Part shown: one piece after another, positions 14,532 to 15,151 of the stretch | Layout of the letters: the number at the start of each line of letters is the position of its first letter | How positions within the stretch are numbered: the first letter of the stretch is position 1 | Source of the DNA: CAYRIY01 sp964424335 | GTDB lineage: Bacteria > Bacillota > Limnochordia > DTU080 > RSA5 | DNA length: 15,151 nucleotides | Direction of reading: 5' to 3' | Assembly (NCBI GenBank): GCA_964424335.1 | Contig: CAYRIY010000086.1 | Span: forward strand, 1 to 15,151 | Program-made: the position numbers and the translations under genes | Notes under the pieces: generated by a model | Told to the model about the DNA's origin: nothing | Database searches by the model: none | Seen by the model: the letters and a program-made list of their open reading frames with translations, nothing else

Positions 14532-15151
14532 CTATTCCGGCTTGGTCGCGAGGAGCGAGAATGCGAGCGGCAGTCGGGGGTGCCCGGTGGGAAACCGCCA
14601 GCGTCCCTTGGATTCTTCGACCATCCACGGAAACGCTTGCCAATCGACCCAGTCGTGCTCCTCTACAAGGTCGATCCGAAGACCGCTCTCGATCAAGGCG
14701 GTGATGATGGATCCGAGGCTGTGCCTCCACTCGTACGCTACCGGCGATGAGAGCGGGGTATCGTCCCCCGTGTACGTATACAGCCCCTCGTAGCGATCGC
14801 CTTGCCCGTCTTCGAGATAATCGTGGACGAGGACGACGCTATCGTCGTCCCGCTCGTAATCAATCGCGGCGAGGAGGGGGTGGCTGTCTCGGATGTAGAA
14901 ACGTCCGCCGGGGCGGACGCACGCGGCCACGCTGCTTGCCCATCGCCGAACGTCCGGGAGCCAGCACAATACGCCGACGCTCGTGTACACGAGGTCAAAT
15001 TGCCTGCCGAGCAATCGGTCAGCTTCGAGCACATTGCCGAAGACAAACTCTGCCTTAGCTCCGGTATCAGCCGCAAGCTGGCGGGCAACCCGCAGCGACT
15101 CGGCCGAGAAATCAAGGCCGACCACACGAGCTCCGAGGCGGGCCAAAGAGA
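14532..15151 (-). CDS. Class I SAM-dependent methyltransferase, 5' end cut by window
   Basis: About 206 C-terminal residues of a Rossmann-fold methyltransferase of the Methyltransf_11/25 type. GARVVGLDFSAESLRVA is the strand-2 region whose Asp binds the SAM ribose, FVFGNVLEADRL the next strand, FDLVYTSVGVLCWLPDV motif II and CVRPGGRFYIRDSHPL motif III. The glycine-rich motif I that should precede GARVVGLD is missing because it lies beyond 15151, and the TTG at 15146 sits inside the conserved fold, so it is not the real start. The stop is TAG at 14532. Acceptor is unknown; small-molecule acceptors are most usual for this group. It is upstream of the isomerase gene on the same strand. Confidence 0.82.
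   Translation of the reverse strand, partial: SLARLGARVVGLDFSAESLRVARQLAADTGAKAEFVFGNVLEADRLLGRQFDLVYTSVGVLCWLPDVRRWASSVAACVRPGGRFYIRDSHPLLAAIDYERDDDSVVLVHDYLEDGQGDRYEGLYTYTGDDTPLSSPVAYEWRHSLGSIITALIESGLRIDLVEEHDWVDWQAFPWMVEESKGRWRFPTGHPRLPLAFSLLATKPE

Noticed and set aside
14491..14730. N-terminal extension of the isomerase gene
   Set aside because: It would overlap the methyltransferase gene; GTG 14490 has its own AAAAGGAG site and begins the conserved barrel.

Overview
The window is high in G+C (roughly 60% by eye) and comes from a bacterium with strong AGGAGG-type ribosome binding sites and frequent GTG/TTG starts (asnB, the PfkB kinase, both long oxidoreductases, the patatin protein, the CysK homologue, the binding protein and the isomerase). 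The solute-binding protein has a plain signal peptide ending Ala-Gly-Ala and no lipobox cysteine, which is unlike most Gram-positive monoderms. A diderm lineage with Firmicutes-like translation signals (for example Limnochordia- or Armatimonadota-like) would fit, but taxonomy is only an inference. No rRNA, tRNA, insertion sequence, phage gene or CRISPR array was seen.

Layout. Positions 16-1863 (-) encode a glutamine-dependent asparagine synthetase. Divergent from it, across a 273-bp gap holding an 11-bp inverted repeat and a tandem 12-bp repeat, runs a + strand set: PfkB-family sugar kinase (2137-3090), a 440-residue Gfo/Idh/MocA oxidoreductase with four conserved-looking cysteines (3159-4481) and a patatin-like lipase with C-terminal membrane segments (4583-6373). 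An MFS transporter (6392-7573, -) converges on the patatin gene. A 171-bp divergent control region with several palindromes separates it from a four-gene + strand operon (7745-12041): CysK-fold PLP enzyme, NAD-dependent epimerase-like protein, DapA-family aldolase/dehydratase and a second Gfo/Idh/MocA oxidoreductase, closed by a 14-bp-stem terminator. An ABC sugar-binding protein (12234-13514, +) then stands without its permeases and converges on a xylose-isomerase-like TIM-barrel protein (13669-14490, -) and a methyltransferase cut by the window end (14532-15151, -).

How it may work together. Kinase, two sugar dehydrogenases, nucleotide-sugar-type epimerase fold, DapA-type aldolase/dehydratase, TIM-barrel isomerase, MFS carrier and sugar-binding protein look like an accessory carbohydrate or sugar-acid pathway: uptake, oxidation at a ring or chain carbon, isomerisation or epimerisation, C-C cleavage or dehydration by Schiff-base chemistry, and phosphorylation. 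The most unusual point is that the operon starts with a cysteine-synthase-like PLP enzyme carrying Ser where the family has the PLP-contacting Asn, next to an epimerase-fold protein that has lost the Lys of YxxxK. This hints at an uncharacterised route handling an amino- or sulfur-bearing sugar derivative. The substrate cannot be read from sequence.
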